A stretch of DNA of 64,000 bases from Trebonia sp963795335. GTDB taxonomy: Bacteria; Actinomycetota; Actinomycetes; Streptosporangiales; Streptosporangiaceae. The notes below the pieces were generated by a model. That model did no database searches, was not told where the DNA came from, and saw only the letters and a program-made list of their open reading frames with translations. The DNA lies in assembly GCA_963795335.1 (NCBI GenBank), contig CAWCHI010000006.1:434001-498000 (forward strand). Reading direction: 5' to 3'. Below are positions 16,073-23,951 of the stretch, piece after piece. The first letter of the stretch is position 1; each line of letters begins with the position of its first letter. A program made the position numbers and the translations under genes.

Positions 16073-17122
16073 TTACGGCCTGGCGGCACCGTCGAGGCTG
16101 TCCGCGTACCAGGAGGTGCTCATCGGCAGCTCACGGACCGGCTCGCCTTCGGTCGGGGCGTCGATGATCATGCCGCCGCCGACGTACATCGCCACGTGCC
16201 CGATGCCGTTGTAGTACAGCAGGTCGCCCGGCTCCAGGCTGGAGGTGGAGACGTGCGGCAGGGCCGCCCACTGCTCGTAGGTGTCGCGCGGGATGGCGAT
16301 GCCCGCCGCCGCCCAGGCCTGCATCACCAGCCCGGAGCAGTCGAAGCCGGCGCTGCAGGGGCCGGTCGAGCCGAAGCTGTAAGGGCACCCGAGCTGCTTG
16401 AAGACGAATGCGACGGCGGACTCGGCCTGCGTCCCGGTGGGGCCGCTGTAGACGGCGCTGGTCGTGCCTGCGGTGTTGACCGTCCCCTGCGTCACCGCGG
16501 TGAGCTCGGTGGCGGTGAGCGAGCCGAGGATCGCCTTCTGCCTGGACAGCAGCGTCCCGATGTGATCTTTGGTCTTTCCCTTTTGCGCGGCGAGCTGGGC
16601 GATGCCCGCCTCGGTCCGCTGCTGCTCCTGCCTGGCCGAGACGAGCTGGGTGGCGTCGGCCAGGAAGGCCTGCGTATCCAGGTCCCTGGTCCCGGTGATC
16701 TGCAGCACGATGGACGCCTCGGCCAGCACCTGGCTGGGATCGTTCGAGGTCAGCAGGCCCGCCAGCGAAGTCGAGCTGGAGTCCTCGTAGGTCGAGTCGG
16801 CGATCTGCACCACCAGCTTCCGCGCCGCTTCGTAGCTGGCCTGATCCCGGTTGAGCTGCGCGGTCACCTGGGCGAGCTGCGCCTTGGCCGCGGTCAGCTG
16901 TTGCACGACCTGGTCGTACTGCTGATTGGCCTTATCGAACTGCCCGCTGAGGGTGTTAATGGTGGCGCGTACCTGATCGATGCTGGGCTGCGGCTGGGCG
17001 CCAGCTCCCGGCGAGACGCCGGCGGCGAGGCCGCCGGCCAGCAGCAGCGCGGTCCCGAGGACAGCGGCCCGTCGCGCCCGGCTGGAGCGGGCGGCCCACG
17101 AGGCACGCAGCCTATGTCCCAT
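16073..17122 (-). CDS. Secreted NlpC/P60 peptidoglycan endopeptidase
   Basis: A 349-residue exported protein. Residues 1-42 form a Sec signal with twin arginines and the hydrophobic core AAVLGTALLLAGGLAAG; residues about 47-205 are two coiled-coil segments as in RipA/CwlO-type hydrolases; residues about 232-345 are NlpC/P60 with Cys262 (FDCSGLVMQ), His309 (GIGHVAMYVG) and Asp321 as the catalytic set. It should cleave gamma-glutamyl-type bonds in stem peptides of the wall, with the coiled coil providing autoinhibition or partner binding. Start ATG at 17122. I saw no riboswitch in its 144-bp upstream gap. Confidence 0.9.
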   Translation of the reverse strand: MGHRLRASWAARSSRARRAAVLGTALLLAGGLAAGVSPGAGAQPQPSIDQVRATINTLSGQFDKANQQYDQVVQQLTAAKAQLAQVTAQLNRDQASYEAARKLVVQIADSTYEDSSSTSLAGLLTSNDPSQVLAEASIVLQITGTRDLDTQAFLADATQLVSARQEQQRTEAGIAQLAAQKGKTKDHIGTLLSRQKAILGSLTATELTAVTQGTVNTAGTTSAVYSGPTGTQAESAVAFVFKQLGCPYSFGSTGPCSAGFDCSGLVMQAWAAAGIAIPRDTYEQWAALPHVSTSSLEPGDLLYYNGIGHVAMYVGGGMIIDAPTEGEPVRELPMSTSWYADSLDGAARP

Positions 17123-17266
17123 GTCTCGTCACGGTATTGACTGCCGAGAAGCCTGTGGGGCGGGTTCCGGCAATCGTGATCATGAGGTGACCGTTGCCCG
17201 CCCAGCATCGCACACGCCGTTACAGACCGGGTGAGAGTGGTGAGATCCCGGCTCCGGAGGTCCGGC

Positions 17267-17452
17267 TCAGGAGGCGCGCGCGAGCCGGGGCGCGTACCGC
17301 AGCGGCGGGATCATCCCCGCGTTGGCGAGCACGGTGAGCGCCCGCAGCTCGGCCGGGTCGAGGTGGGTGTACTCTTCGCCCAGCACGGTCGTGGCGGCGC
17401 AGTCGGCGCAGCCGCCTCCGCGCGCCTGGCAGCTGGAGCAGTCGATGATCAT
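17267..17452 (-). CDS. Small cysteine-rich protein (two CxxC pairs)
   Basis: A 61-residue protein beginning MIIDCSSCQARGGGCADC. Cysteines at 5, 8, 15 and 18 form CxxC-x6-CxxC, a likely zinc ribbon or knuckle, followed by TVLGEEYTHLDPAELRALTVLANAGMIPPLRY. I recall short actinobacterial proteins with this layout (cysteine pairs, then an ALxVLAxAGLVPPLR-like segment) but no known function. ATG at 17452 has AGGAGG nine bases before it; upstream in-frame starts lack one. It lies 144 bp upstream of the NlpC/P60 gene, same strand, so could be its operon partner. Confidence 0.7.
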   Translation of the reverse strand: MIIDCSSCQARGGGCADCAATTVLGEEYTHLDPAELRALTVLANAGMIPPLRYAPRLARAS

Positions 17453-17649
17453 GGTCGCCCTCCTCCTGACGGTGGTGTGTCCTGAGCGGCTTACGGGAAC
17501 GACACTAAAGGCCGCCACCGACATTCGAGTGAACGTTCGGCTGCTGCCAGCGGCCATGTGGCCGGCTAGCGGTTACCGGGCCGCACTGGGCGGGCAGCCG
17601 GGGCGGCCCTGGGGCCCCGGCCGGCCAGGCGCGCCTGAGCGCAAATGTC

Positions 17650-17667
17650 GGTAGGCCGGCCTACCGT
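17650..17667 (+). promoter_or_regulatory. Promoter with 16-bp palindrome, candidate operator
   Basis: GGTAGGCCGGCCTACC at 17650-17665 is a perfect palindrome. Its right arm shares bases with TACCGT (17662-17667), a -10 box seven bases before the exonuclease ATG. A protein bound here would block the promoter. Confidence 0.55.
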
Positions 17668-17674
17668 GGTGATC

Positions 17675-18484
17675 ATGGCTGACGTCGCGGTCCCTGTTTC
17701 CGGCCTCCGGCATGCCCCGCTGGAGGGCCTCGACTTCACGGTGGTGGACGTGGAGACGACCGGCTGGGTGCCCGACCAGGCCGGCATCACCGAGATCGGG
17801 GCGGTCCGGGTGCGCGGCGGGCGGGTCGTGGCCGAGTTCAGCTCGCTTGTTAACCCGGGGACGCCGGTCCCGCCTGCGATCACCGAGCTGACCGGGATCA
17901 GCGACGAGATGCTGGCCTCGGCCCCACCGGTGGCGGCGGTGCTGCCGGGTCTGCTGGCGTTCGCCGAGGGCAGCGTCCTGGCTGCCCACAACGCGCCCTT
18001 CGACCTGCGCTTCCTGACCGCCGCGTGCGCGGGCATGGGCCGGGAGTGGCCCGCCTTCGAGGTACTCGACACGGTCCGGCTGGCCCGGCACCTGATGGCC
18101 ACCCCGCAGGAGGTGCCGGACCGGAAGCTGGCCACCCTGGCCCACTTCTTCGGCACCCCGGTGCGGCCGTCGCACCGGGCGCTCGACGACGCCCGCGCGA
18201 CCGCCGACGTGCTGTGGCGGCTGCTGACCCGGCTGGCGGAGCGGGAGGGCATCACCACCCTGGACGAGCTCGACGCCTGGCTCGACGCCCGCGACGCCGA
18301 GCTGCGGCGCGAAGAGGCCCGGCGCGCGGCCACGCGATCTGGCCTGCGTGGCGTTCTCGCCCGCATCCGGCGGGCGCTGGGTGGCCTGACCCGGGGCGGC
18401 CGGGCGCATGCTGGCCCGGCGCACGGCAGCCGGGACCAGAGTGGCCGGCCACCGGCCCGCTGGCCCGGGGCCGGCCGGCGGTAA
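17675..18484 (+). CDS. DnaQ-like 3'-5' exonuclease (DEDDh)
   Basis: A 269-residue exonuclease of the DNA polymerase III epsilon superfamily. ExoI is VVDVETTG (Asp and Glu metal ligands, about residue 24), ExoII lies in AAHNAPFDLRFL with its Asp, and ExoIII is HRALDDARA with the DEDDh histidine and aspartate. The last 75 residues are basic and rich in Ala and Arg. It probably trims DNA or RNA 3' ends in repair; it is not the replicative proofreader by size and tail. The ATG at 17675 is preferred because TACCGT lies seven bases upstream; an earlier ATG at 17645 would put that promoter inside the gene. Confidence 0.85.
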   Translation: MADVAVPVSGLRHAPLEGLDFTVVDVETTGWVPDQAGITEIGAVRVRGGRVVAEFSSLVNPGTPVPPAITELTGISDEMLASAPPVAAVLPGLLAFAEGSVLAAHNAPFDLRFLTAACAGMGREWPAFEVLDTVRLARHLMATPQEVPDRKLATLAHFFGTPVRPSHRALDDARATADVLWRLLTRLAEREGITTLDELDAWLDARDAELRREEARRAATRSGLRGVLARIRRALGGLTRGGRAHAGPAHGSRDQSGRPPARWPGAGRR

Positions 18485-18527
18485 GGTGGCCGCGACGTTC
18501 CGCTCAGCAGCAGTTAGGGAGGACCCT

Positions 18528-18812
18528 GTGGTCACCGCCATCGTCTTGATCAAGGCCGAGATTAACCGGATTCCGGAGGTCGCCGAGACCATCGCCCAGC
18601 TGCCGGCGGTCAGTGAGGTCTACTCCATCACCGGGGACCACGACCTGGTGGCGATCATCCGGGTGCGGGCTCACGATGAGCTCGCGGACGCCATCCCGGG
18701 GCAGCTCAACCGGGTCGACGGGGTCACCGCGACGCAGACCCACATCGCGTTCCGGACCTACTCCCGGCACGACCTTGAGGCCGCCTTCTCGATCGGGCTG
18801 GCCGACACCTGA
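18528..18812 (+). CDS. Stand-alone Lrp/AsnC ligand-binding (RAM) domain protein
   Basis: A 94-residue protein consisting only of the RAM domain: VTAIVLIKAEINRIPEVAE, then VYSITGDHDLVAIIRV and the closing strand. It lacks the DNA-binding helix-turn-helix of full Lrp proteins. Such proteins form rings and bind amino acids, and may tune full-length Lrp relatives by mixed oligomers; this is known for the family, not shown here. GTG at 18528 has AGGGAGGA just upstream. It follows the exonuclease by 43 bases and is closed by a strong terminator before qcrB. Confidence 0.85.
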   Translation: MVTAIVLIKAEINRIPEVAETIAQLPAVSEVYSITGDHDLVAIIRVRAHDELADAIPGQLNRVDGVTATQTHIAFRTYSRHDLEAAFSIGLADT

Positions 18813-18847
18813 CCCGCGTGGCGCGTGAGCCGCGTGTGAGACGTGGA

Positions 18848-18893
18848 AACGGCGGAGGCCCCGGGCGATCACTCGCCCGGGGCCTCCGCCGTT
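18848..18893. terminator. Strong bidirectional hairpin terminator
   Basis: A perfect 21-bp GC-rich stem with a four-base TCAC loop lies between the convergent RAM-domain gene and qcrB. Left arm 18848-18868, right arm 18873-18893; the stem ends with AAC/GTT pairs. Confidence 0.85.
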
Positions 18894-18910
18894 AACGGGG
18901 CCTGCCCGCC

Positions 18911-20626
18911 TCAGTGCTCCTCGTGGGAGCCGCCGATCGCGGCCCGCTCGCTGCCGTCCAGCTCGTCGTGGCCGTCGCCGTCCACCGCGCCATGGCCGTT
19001 GCCGTTGCCAGCCGTCACCGCATGCCCATTGCCATGGCCGTTCCCGTGCCCCGCCGGGACCTCGAGGGTCTCGGTGAACATCCGGTTGGCGACCGCCCGG
19101 GCGGCGCCGAGCGGGCCCCGCGCGGCCGGCGCGGGCACGCCGTTGGCGTCCGCCTGCTCGGGAGCCGGCAGCGCCTCGAAGACGTGCCTGGACTCGACGA
19201 CCGCCCGCTCCTCGTCGGTGAGCGGCCGGGCCTCCTCCACGAAGGCGCCGTCGGGCAGCTGGCGAATGATGCCGATCTCGACCCCGTGGGTGAGCAGCTC
19301 GTTGTCCTGGCGCTGCAGGCCGAGGCAGATTCGTTTCGTCACGAAGTACGCGGCGATCGGGACGATGAAGACCGCGAACCGCGAGATCCAGGTGATCGTG
19401 TAGAGCGGGACGTCGAACTTATCGGCGATGACGTCGTTGGCGCCTTCCAGCCACAGGACGCCGTAGAAGCAGACCGCCGCGACACCAATCCCGGTCCGCA
19501 CCGGCGCGTTCCTCGGCCGGTCGTTGATGTTATGGAACGCCTTGTCGCCGGTCGCCCATTGCTCGAAGAACGGCCACAGCGCGGCCCCGGTGAAGATGAT
19601 GCCGAGTGGCACCAGCGCGGGGATCAGCACCGAGAACGACACAGTATGCCCGAGGAAGTTGATTTCCCAGGCAGGCATCATCCGCAGCGAGCCCTCCAGG
19701 ATGCCCATGTAGAAGTCGGGCTGCGAGGCCGAGGAGATCGCCAGGGGTGTGTACGGTCCGTACAGCCAGACCGGGTTGATCTGCGCGAACGTGGCCAGCA
19801 GGACCAGCGTCGCGAAGATGAAGAAGAACCAGGCCTGGCCCTTGAGCAGGAAGTAGGGGAAGAACGGCTGGCCGACAACGTTCCGCTCGGTGTTCCCCTT
19901 GGCTGGCATCTGCGTGTGCTTCTGGTGGAACATGATGAACAGGTGCGCCGTCACCAGGCCCAGGATGAGGCCCGGGATCAGGAACACGTGCAGGATGTAC
20001 ATCCGCGGGATGACCGCGGTGCCGGGGAACTCGCCGCCGAAGAAGAAGTAGGCGATGTAGGTGCCGACGATCGGCACACCCTGCATGACACCCTCGGTGA
20101 TCCGCAGGCCGGCGCCGGACAGCTGGTCGTCCGGCAGCGAGTAGCCGAACAGGCCCTCGATCAGGCCCATGGTGAACAGCCCGATGCCGATCAGCCAGTT
20201 GATCTCCCGCGGCTTGCGGTACGCGCCGGTGAAGAACACGCGCAGCATGTGCGCCATGATCGCGACCATGAACATGATCGCGGCCCAGTGGTGGATCTGC
20301 CGGACCAGCAGGCCGCCGCGCACGTCGAACGAGATGTTCAGCGTCGAGGAGTACGCCTGCGACATCGTGATGCCATCGAGCTTGGCGTAGGAGCCGTGGT
20401 AGACAACCTCGGCCGCCGACGGGGTGAAGAACAGCGCCAGGTACGTCCCGGTCAGCAGCAAGATCACGAACGACCAGAGCGCGATCTCGCCCAGCATGAA
20501 CGACCAGTGGTCCGGGAAGACCTTCTTCATCAGCACCCGGACACCCTTGGCGCCGTGGAACCTGTCGTCGAGCCACGCGCCCACGCCATCGAGCGCGGGC
20601 GGTATCTTCACTGCATCGTCGCTCAT
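18911..20626 (-). CDS. qcrB: Cytochrome bc1 complex cytochrome b subunit
   Basis: A 571-residue cytochrome b, the quinol-oxidising membrane core of the actinobacterial bcc-aa3 supercomplex. Haem-ligand histidines are in RQIHHWAAIMFMVAIMAHM (near residue 110) and in HVFLIPGLILGLVTAHLF (near 215). The segment DFYMGILEGSLRMMPAWE fits the Qo-site region of this family. The last 150 residues are hydrophilic and end in an unusual Gly/His/Asn-rich run (HGNGHGNGHAVTAGNGNG) of unknown use. ATG at 20626 overlaps the qcrA stop by four bases. It is last in the ctaE-qcrC-qcrA-qcrB operon, before a strong terminator. Confidence 0.96.
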   Translation of the reverse strand: MSDDAVKIPPALDGVGAWLDDRFHGAKGVRVLMKKVFPDHWSFMLGEIALWSFVILLLTGTYLALFFTPSAAEVVYHGSYAKLDGITMSQAYSSTLNISFDVRGGLLVRQIHHWAAIMFMVAIMAHMLRVFFTGAYRKPREINWLIGIGLFTMGLIEGLFGYSLPDDQLSGAGLRITEGVMQGVPIVGTYIAYFFFGGEFPGTAVIPRMYILHVFLIPGLILGLVTAHLFIMFHQKHTQMPAKGNTERNVVGQPFFPYFLLKGQAWFFFIFATLVLLATFAQINPVWLYGPYTPLAISSASQPDFYMGILEGSLRMMPAWEINFLGHTVSFSVLIPALVPLGIIFTGAALWPFFEQWATGDKAFHNINDRPRNAPVRTGIGVAAVCFYGVLWLEGANDVIADKFDVPLYTITWISRFAVFIVPIAAYFVTKRICLGLQRQDNELLTHGVEIGIIRQLPDGAFVEEARPLTDEERAVVESRHVFEALPAPEQADANGVPAPAARGPLGAARAVANRMFTETLEVPAGHGNGHGNGHAVTAGNGNGHGAVDGDGHDELDGSERAAIGGSHEEH

Positions 20627-21693
20627 CCGCGCTCCCAGAAACTTGGGCCGACCGGCTGCGTGAAGTCGCTGGCCGCAGCGAGGTACCCGTCAGCGTCAAG
20701 CATAAGCGGGAGCTGTGGCAACGCTCTAGCGGCTGGGCCGAAGATGACGTTCGCGCCGTTCGCCGCGTCGAAGGTCGACTGGTGGCAAGGGCACAGGATG
20801 TGGTGCGTGGTCTGCTCGTAGAGGGCGACCGGACAGCCGACGTGCGTGCAGATCTTGGAGTAGGCGACGATGTTGTCGATCGTCCAGTTCATCGTCGACA
20901 CCAGCGTCCCGCCGTTGTAGTTGGTCGGGATGTGCAGCTCGCCCGGTGAGAACTTGATGAGGATGACGCCCGCCTTGGCCAGGGCGTCCGGGTTGTCCTG
21001 GAAGCCCTCCGGGATGACGGTGATCAGGCTGCCCGGGGTGGAGATGTCGGCCGGCCGCAGCGGCCGCAGGCCGCCCAGCGTCACCGCTCGCAGCCCCTTC
21101 CTCCAGACCGTGTGGCGCAAGTCCGTCTGCGGCAGCGGGCCGAGGTCGCGCAGCAGCACCAGCGGCGCCAGCGCCAGCGGCGCGGTGGCGAGCAGCATGG
21201 TGCGGCGCAGCAGCGGCCGCTTGGTGATCTGCGAGTAGGCGGCGCCCTCGGCGAAGTCCCGCTTGAAGGCGGCCCGGTCGGCCGGGGACGAGTTCAGGTC
21301 GTGCCGCTCCTCGGCGATCTCGATGTCCGGGGTCAGGTGCCTGACCCAGATCATCGAGCCCGTGCCGAGCGCCAGCAGCGCCACCGACAGGGCGGAGCCG
21401 AGCGCCAGGTTCGATCGCAGGGCCGCGACGACCGCGTTGGCCCCCTTGGGCAGGGTGGCCGAGCCGACCTCGAGGCCGACGAAGGCGGCGATGAACCCGC
21501 AGCCCGCGATGAACGCGAGCACGAACATCGCGACGACGATCTTCTCGGCGTTATTCGCGCGCGCGACGTTCGGCGGCTCGGCGCTGAACGCCGGCTGCTC
21601 CGGCTCGTCGGGCGTGTCGACCGCGACGGGGGTGGGCGAGGGAGTTCCGATGACCCGGCGCGGGCCCTGGGGCTCCTCCGGCGTCTCACTCAT
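20623..21693 (-). CDS. qcrA: Cytochrome bc1 complex Rieske iron-sulfur subunit
   Basis: A 356-residue Rieske protein with three amino-terminal membrane helices (near residues 55, 90 and 165), as is typical for Actinobacteria, instead of the single helix of mitochondria. The 2Fe-2S site is formed by CTHVGC near residue 285 and CPCHQS near residue 303; flanking cysteines form the usual disulphide. It passes electrons from quinol at QcrB to the QcrC haems. The first 45 residues are a Pro/Glu-rich cytosolic stretch. It overlaps qcrC by eight bases and qcrB by four, indicating tight coupling. Confidence 0.96.
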   Translation of the reverse strand: MSETPEEPQGPRRVIGTPSPTPVAVDTPDEPEQPAFSAEPPNVARANNAEKIVVAMFVLAFIAGCGFIAAFVGLEVGSATLPKGANAVVAALRSNLALGSALSVALLALGTGSMIWVRHLTPDIEIAEERHDLNSSPADRAAFKRDFAEGAAYSQITKRPLLRRTMLLATAPLALAPLVLLRDLGPLPQTDLRHTVWRKGLRAVTLGGLRPLRPADISTPGSLITVIPEGFQDNPDALAKAGVILIKFSPGELHIPTNYNGGTLVSTMNWTIDNIVAYSKICTHVGCPVALYEQTTHHILCPCHQSTFDAANGANVIFGPAARALPQLPLMLDADGYLAAASDFTQPVGPSFWERG

Positions 21694-22516
21694 GAGTCGA
21701 CTCCGATGGTTCGGCCTTGGCGTGGTCCCGCCGCTTGGCGGTGAGCCACAGGGCGATGATCACGAGGAAGCCGAGACCACCGAGCCAGCCGAGGAGACCC
21801 TCGGTGACCGTGCCGGTCCGGCCCAGCGAGAAGCCGCCAGGGTTGGCCTCGGTCCGCGTGTCGATGACGTAAGCGATGATGTCTTTTTTCTCGGCTGGGG
21901 TGACCGTGCCGTCACCGAACACCGGCATGGCCTCGGGGCCGGTCAGCATCGCCTCGTAGATCTGGCTCGGCGTGGAAGCATTCAGCGACGGCGCGTTCTT
22001 GCCGTACGTCAGCGCGCCGCCCGCGCCCGCGAAGCCGTGGCACTGCGAGCAGTTGGTGCTGAACAGCTCCTGCCCGAGCGCCGTGTCCGCCCCGTTGGTC
22101 GAGACCTGCGCCGCCGACGGGATGGCGGGGCCGCCGCCGAGCGACGCGATGTACGCGGCGATGTCATAGATCTGCGCCTGGCTGAACTCCGTCTGCGGCT
22201 TGCGGTCGTTCTCCGCGCCCAGCTCCTTGGCGGGCATGCGGCCCGTCGACATCTGGAAGTCCACCGCGGCGGCGCCGGCGCCGATCAGGCTGGGGCCCTG
22301 CGCCGAACCCTGGGCGTCGAGCCCGTGGCACGAGTCGCAGCTAGCTTGGAACAGTTTCTGACCCTGCGCCACCTGGGTCGTGTTCGTGGCGGGTGCCGCC
22401 GCAGACGCGCCGCCGCCGGACAGCGTGCTGTACAGCACGCCGAACGCGATCAGACCGCCGGCGACCGCCGCGTAACCAGCGGCTGGGTGCCGGCGCCGGG
22501 CGATAATCGACTTCAC
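21686..22516 (-). CDS. qcrC: Dihaem cytochrome c subunit of bc1 complex
   Basis: A 276-residue membrane-anchored dihaem cytochrome c. Two haem sites are visible, CDSCHGLD (near residue 60) and CSQCHGFAG (near residue 155), each followed by a domain with a methionine ligand region (RMPAKE; AMPVFGDG). One helix at the start (residues 13-32) and one at the end (GFLVIIALWLTA) hold it in the membrane. It replaces a soluble cytochrome c and wires the bc1 part directly to the aa3 oxidase, the hallmark of actinobacterial supercomplexes. It lies 14 bases downstream of ctaE. Confidence 0.96.
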   Translation of the reverse strand: MKSIIARRRHPAAGYAAVAGGLIAFGVLYSTLSGGGASAAAPATNTTQVAQGQKLFQASCDSCHGLDAQGSAQGPSLIGAGAAAVDFQMSTGRMPAKELGAENDRKPQTEFSQAQIYDIAAYIASLGGGPAIPSAAQVSTNGADTALGQELFSTNCSQCHGFAGAGGALTYGKNAPSLNASTPSQIYEAMLTGPEAMPVFGDGTVTPAEKKDIIAYVIDTRTEANPGGFSLGRTGTVTEGLLGWLGGLGFLVIIALWLTAKRRDHAKAEPSESTHE

Positions 22517-22530
22517 TCGGTTTCCCCTGC

Positions 22531-23181
22531 TTACTGGATGAGGTAGATGGTCGTGAACAGGGCGATCCAGACGACGTCGACGAAGTGCCAGTAGTACGAC
22601 ACGACGATCGCGCTGACCTGCTGTTCATGGGTAAAGCGCTTGGCGGCGTAGGTCCGCCCGAGCAAGAAGAGGAAGGCGATGAGCCCGCCGGTCACGTGCA
22701 GTCCGTGGAACCCGGTAGCCAGGTAGAACACCGAGCCGTAGTTGCTCGACGAGATCGTCAGGTGGTCGTCCCGGACCAGCTGCGAGTACTCGTAGGCCTG
22801 CCCGCAGACAAAGTACAGGCCCATGAGGAAGGACAGCACGTACCACTCGCGCAGGCCCCACTTCATGAAGTTCCAAATCGACGCCGCACGCCTGATCTGG
22901 CCCCGCTCAACCGCGAACACGCCCATCTGGCAGGTCACGCTGGACAACACGAGGACGGTCGTGTTCGTCGAGCCGAGCGGGAGGTTCAGATGAGCCATGG
23001 GCCAGGCCAGCCCCTGGCCCTTGTCTACCGAGCGGACCGTGAAGTACATCGCGAACAGCGCCGCGAAGAACATCAGCTCGCTGGACAACCAGATGATGGT
23101 GCCCACGCTTACCAGGTTCGGTCGGCTGGCTGGGGTACGCGGTACCGGCTCGGTCACGGATGCTGTCGCCACAGTCGTCAT
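22531..23181 (-). CDS. ctaE: Cytochrome c oxidase subunit III
   Basis: A 216-residue subunit III with five predicted helices, as in other Actinobacteria, beginning MTTVATASVTEPVPRT. Conserved family segments are IIWLSSELMFFAALFAMYF (near residue 28), ATGFHGLHVTGGLIAF (near 155) and YYWHFVDVVWIALFTTIYL at the end. It stabilises the catalytic subunit of the aa3 oxidase and its proton uptake. It heads the ctaE-qcrC-qcrA-qcrB operon and is divergent from the pseudo-receiver gene, with 161 bp between starts. Confidence 0.95.
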   Translation of the reverse strand: MTTVATASVTEPVPRTPASRPNLVSVGTIIWLSSELMFFAALFAMYFTVRSVDKGQGLAWPMAHLNLPLGSTNTTVLVLSSVTCQMGVFAVERGQIRRAASIWNFMKWGLREWYVLSFLMGLYFVCGQAYEYSQLVRDDHLTISSSNYGSVFYLATGFHGLHVTGGLIAFLFLLGRTYAAKRFTHEQQVSAIVVSYYWHFVDVVWIALFTTIYLIQ

Positions 23182-23342
23182 TATTACGACACCCCGTAGG
23201 GGACGCGCAGCCGACCCCCCAACTTCCTCTCAATCTGCCGCGAAAACTGAAGGTCACAGGATGGTCTCGAGGGCCAGCGCGGGGTCCACCGGGACCGCCC
23301 GCGGTACGCCGCCGCGGACGGCGGGCCGCTAGGATGCTGGCC

Positions 23343-23738
23343 ATGAAGGTCGTTGTGTACAGTCACGACGCCGACACGCGGGCTGAGATCAAGCTCGCGA
23401 TCGGCACCTCCCCGGCCCCCGACGCGCCGGACGCGGAGATCATCGAGGTGGCGACCGCCCCGGCGCTGTTCCGGCTGCTCGACGCGGGTGGCGTCGACGT
23501 CATGGTGCTCGACGGCGAGTCGCAGCAGGCCGGCGGCATGGGTGTCAGCCGCCAGGCCAAGGACGAGATCTACCACTGCCCGCCGGTGCTGCTCATCATT
23601 GGCCGCCCCGACGACCGCTGGCTCGCCACCTGGTCACGGGCCGACGCGGTGATCAGCCACCCGATCGACCCGGTGGCACTGGCCCGGGAGCTGGCCGTGC
23701 TCATGCGGTCACGGCTGGCCGCCATCACAGCTGAGTAA
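23343..23738 (+). CDS. Atypical response-regulator receiver domain protein
   Basis: A 131-residue single receiver-like domain without an output domain. It has the fold pattern: VVVYSHD at strand 1, VDVMVLDGES at strand 3 with Asp57 at the phosphoacceptor place, VLLIIGRPDD at strand 4 where the usual Thr/Ser is a Gly, and AVISHPIDP at strand 5 where the usual conserved Lys is His106. The changed switch residues suggest a pseudo-receiver that works by binding rather than phosphorylation. A TAGGAT box (23330-23335) lies seven bases before the ATG, so the mRNA is probably leaderless. It is divergent from ctaE and upstream of trpD. Function unknown. Confidence 0.65.
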   Translation: MKVVVYSHDADTRAEIKLAIGTSPAPDAPDAEIIEVATAPALFRLLDAGGVDVMVLDGESQQAGGMGVSRQAKDEIYHCPPVLLIIGRPDDRWLATWSRADAVISHPIDPVALARELAVLMRSRLAAITAE

Positions 23739-23759
23739 CAAAATCTCTGGTCGCGGCCT

Positions 23760-23784
23760 GGCCGCCCGCGAGCCGCGGGCGGCC
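23760..23784 (+). terminator. GC-rich hairpin between pseudo-receiver and trpD
   Basis: GGCCGCCCGCG and CGCGGGCGGCC form a perfect 11-bp stem with a three-base loop 22 bases after the pseudo-receiver stop. It probably ends that transcript; an attenuator role for trpD is possible but no leader peptide with Trp codons was seen. Confidence 0.5.
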
Positions 23785-23951
23785 GCCCCGGGTTTGCCGG
23801 TCACCAGCCGGAACGGGGCGTGACCGGGTACGCCGGTCCCGTGGCACTCCTGGACCGCGCGCGACCCCACGGCCGCTGTGGCCCCGTGCGGCACTGTTTT
23901 CCCCCTGACGCTCCGGCCTCCCCTCGCATCCTCTCGAATAGGTGCTGACCG

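Noticed and set aside
17123..17266. A c-di-AMP (ydaO-type) riboswitch upstream of the NlpC/P60 gene
   Set aside because: Such elements precede wall hydrolase genes in actinomycetes, but I could not find the conserved core in this 144-bp gap.
23182..23342. Rex or other redox operator upstream of ctaE
   Set aside because: No TGTGAA-type inverted repeat was found in the gap.
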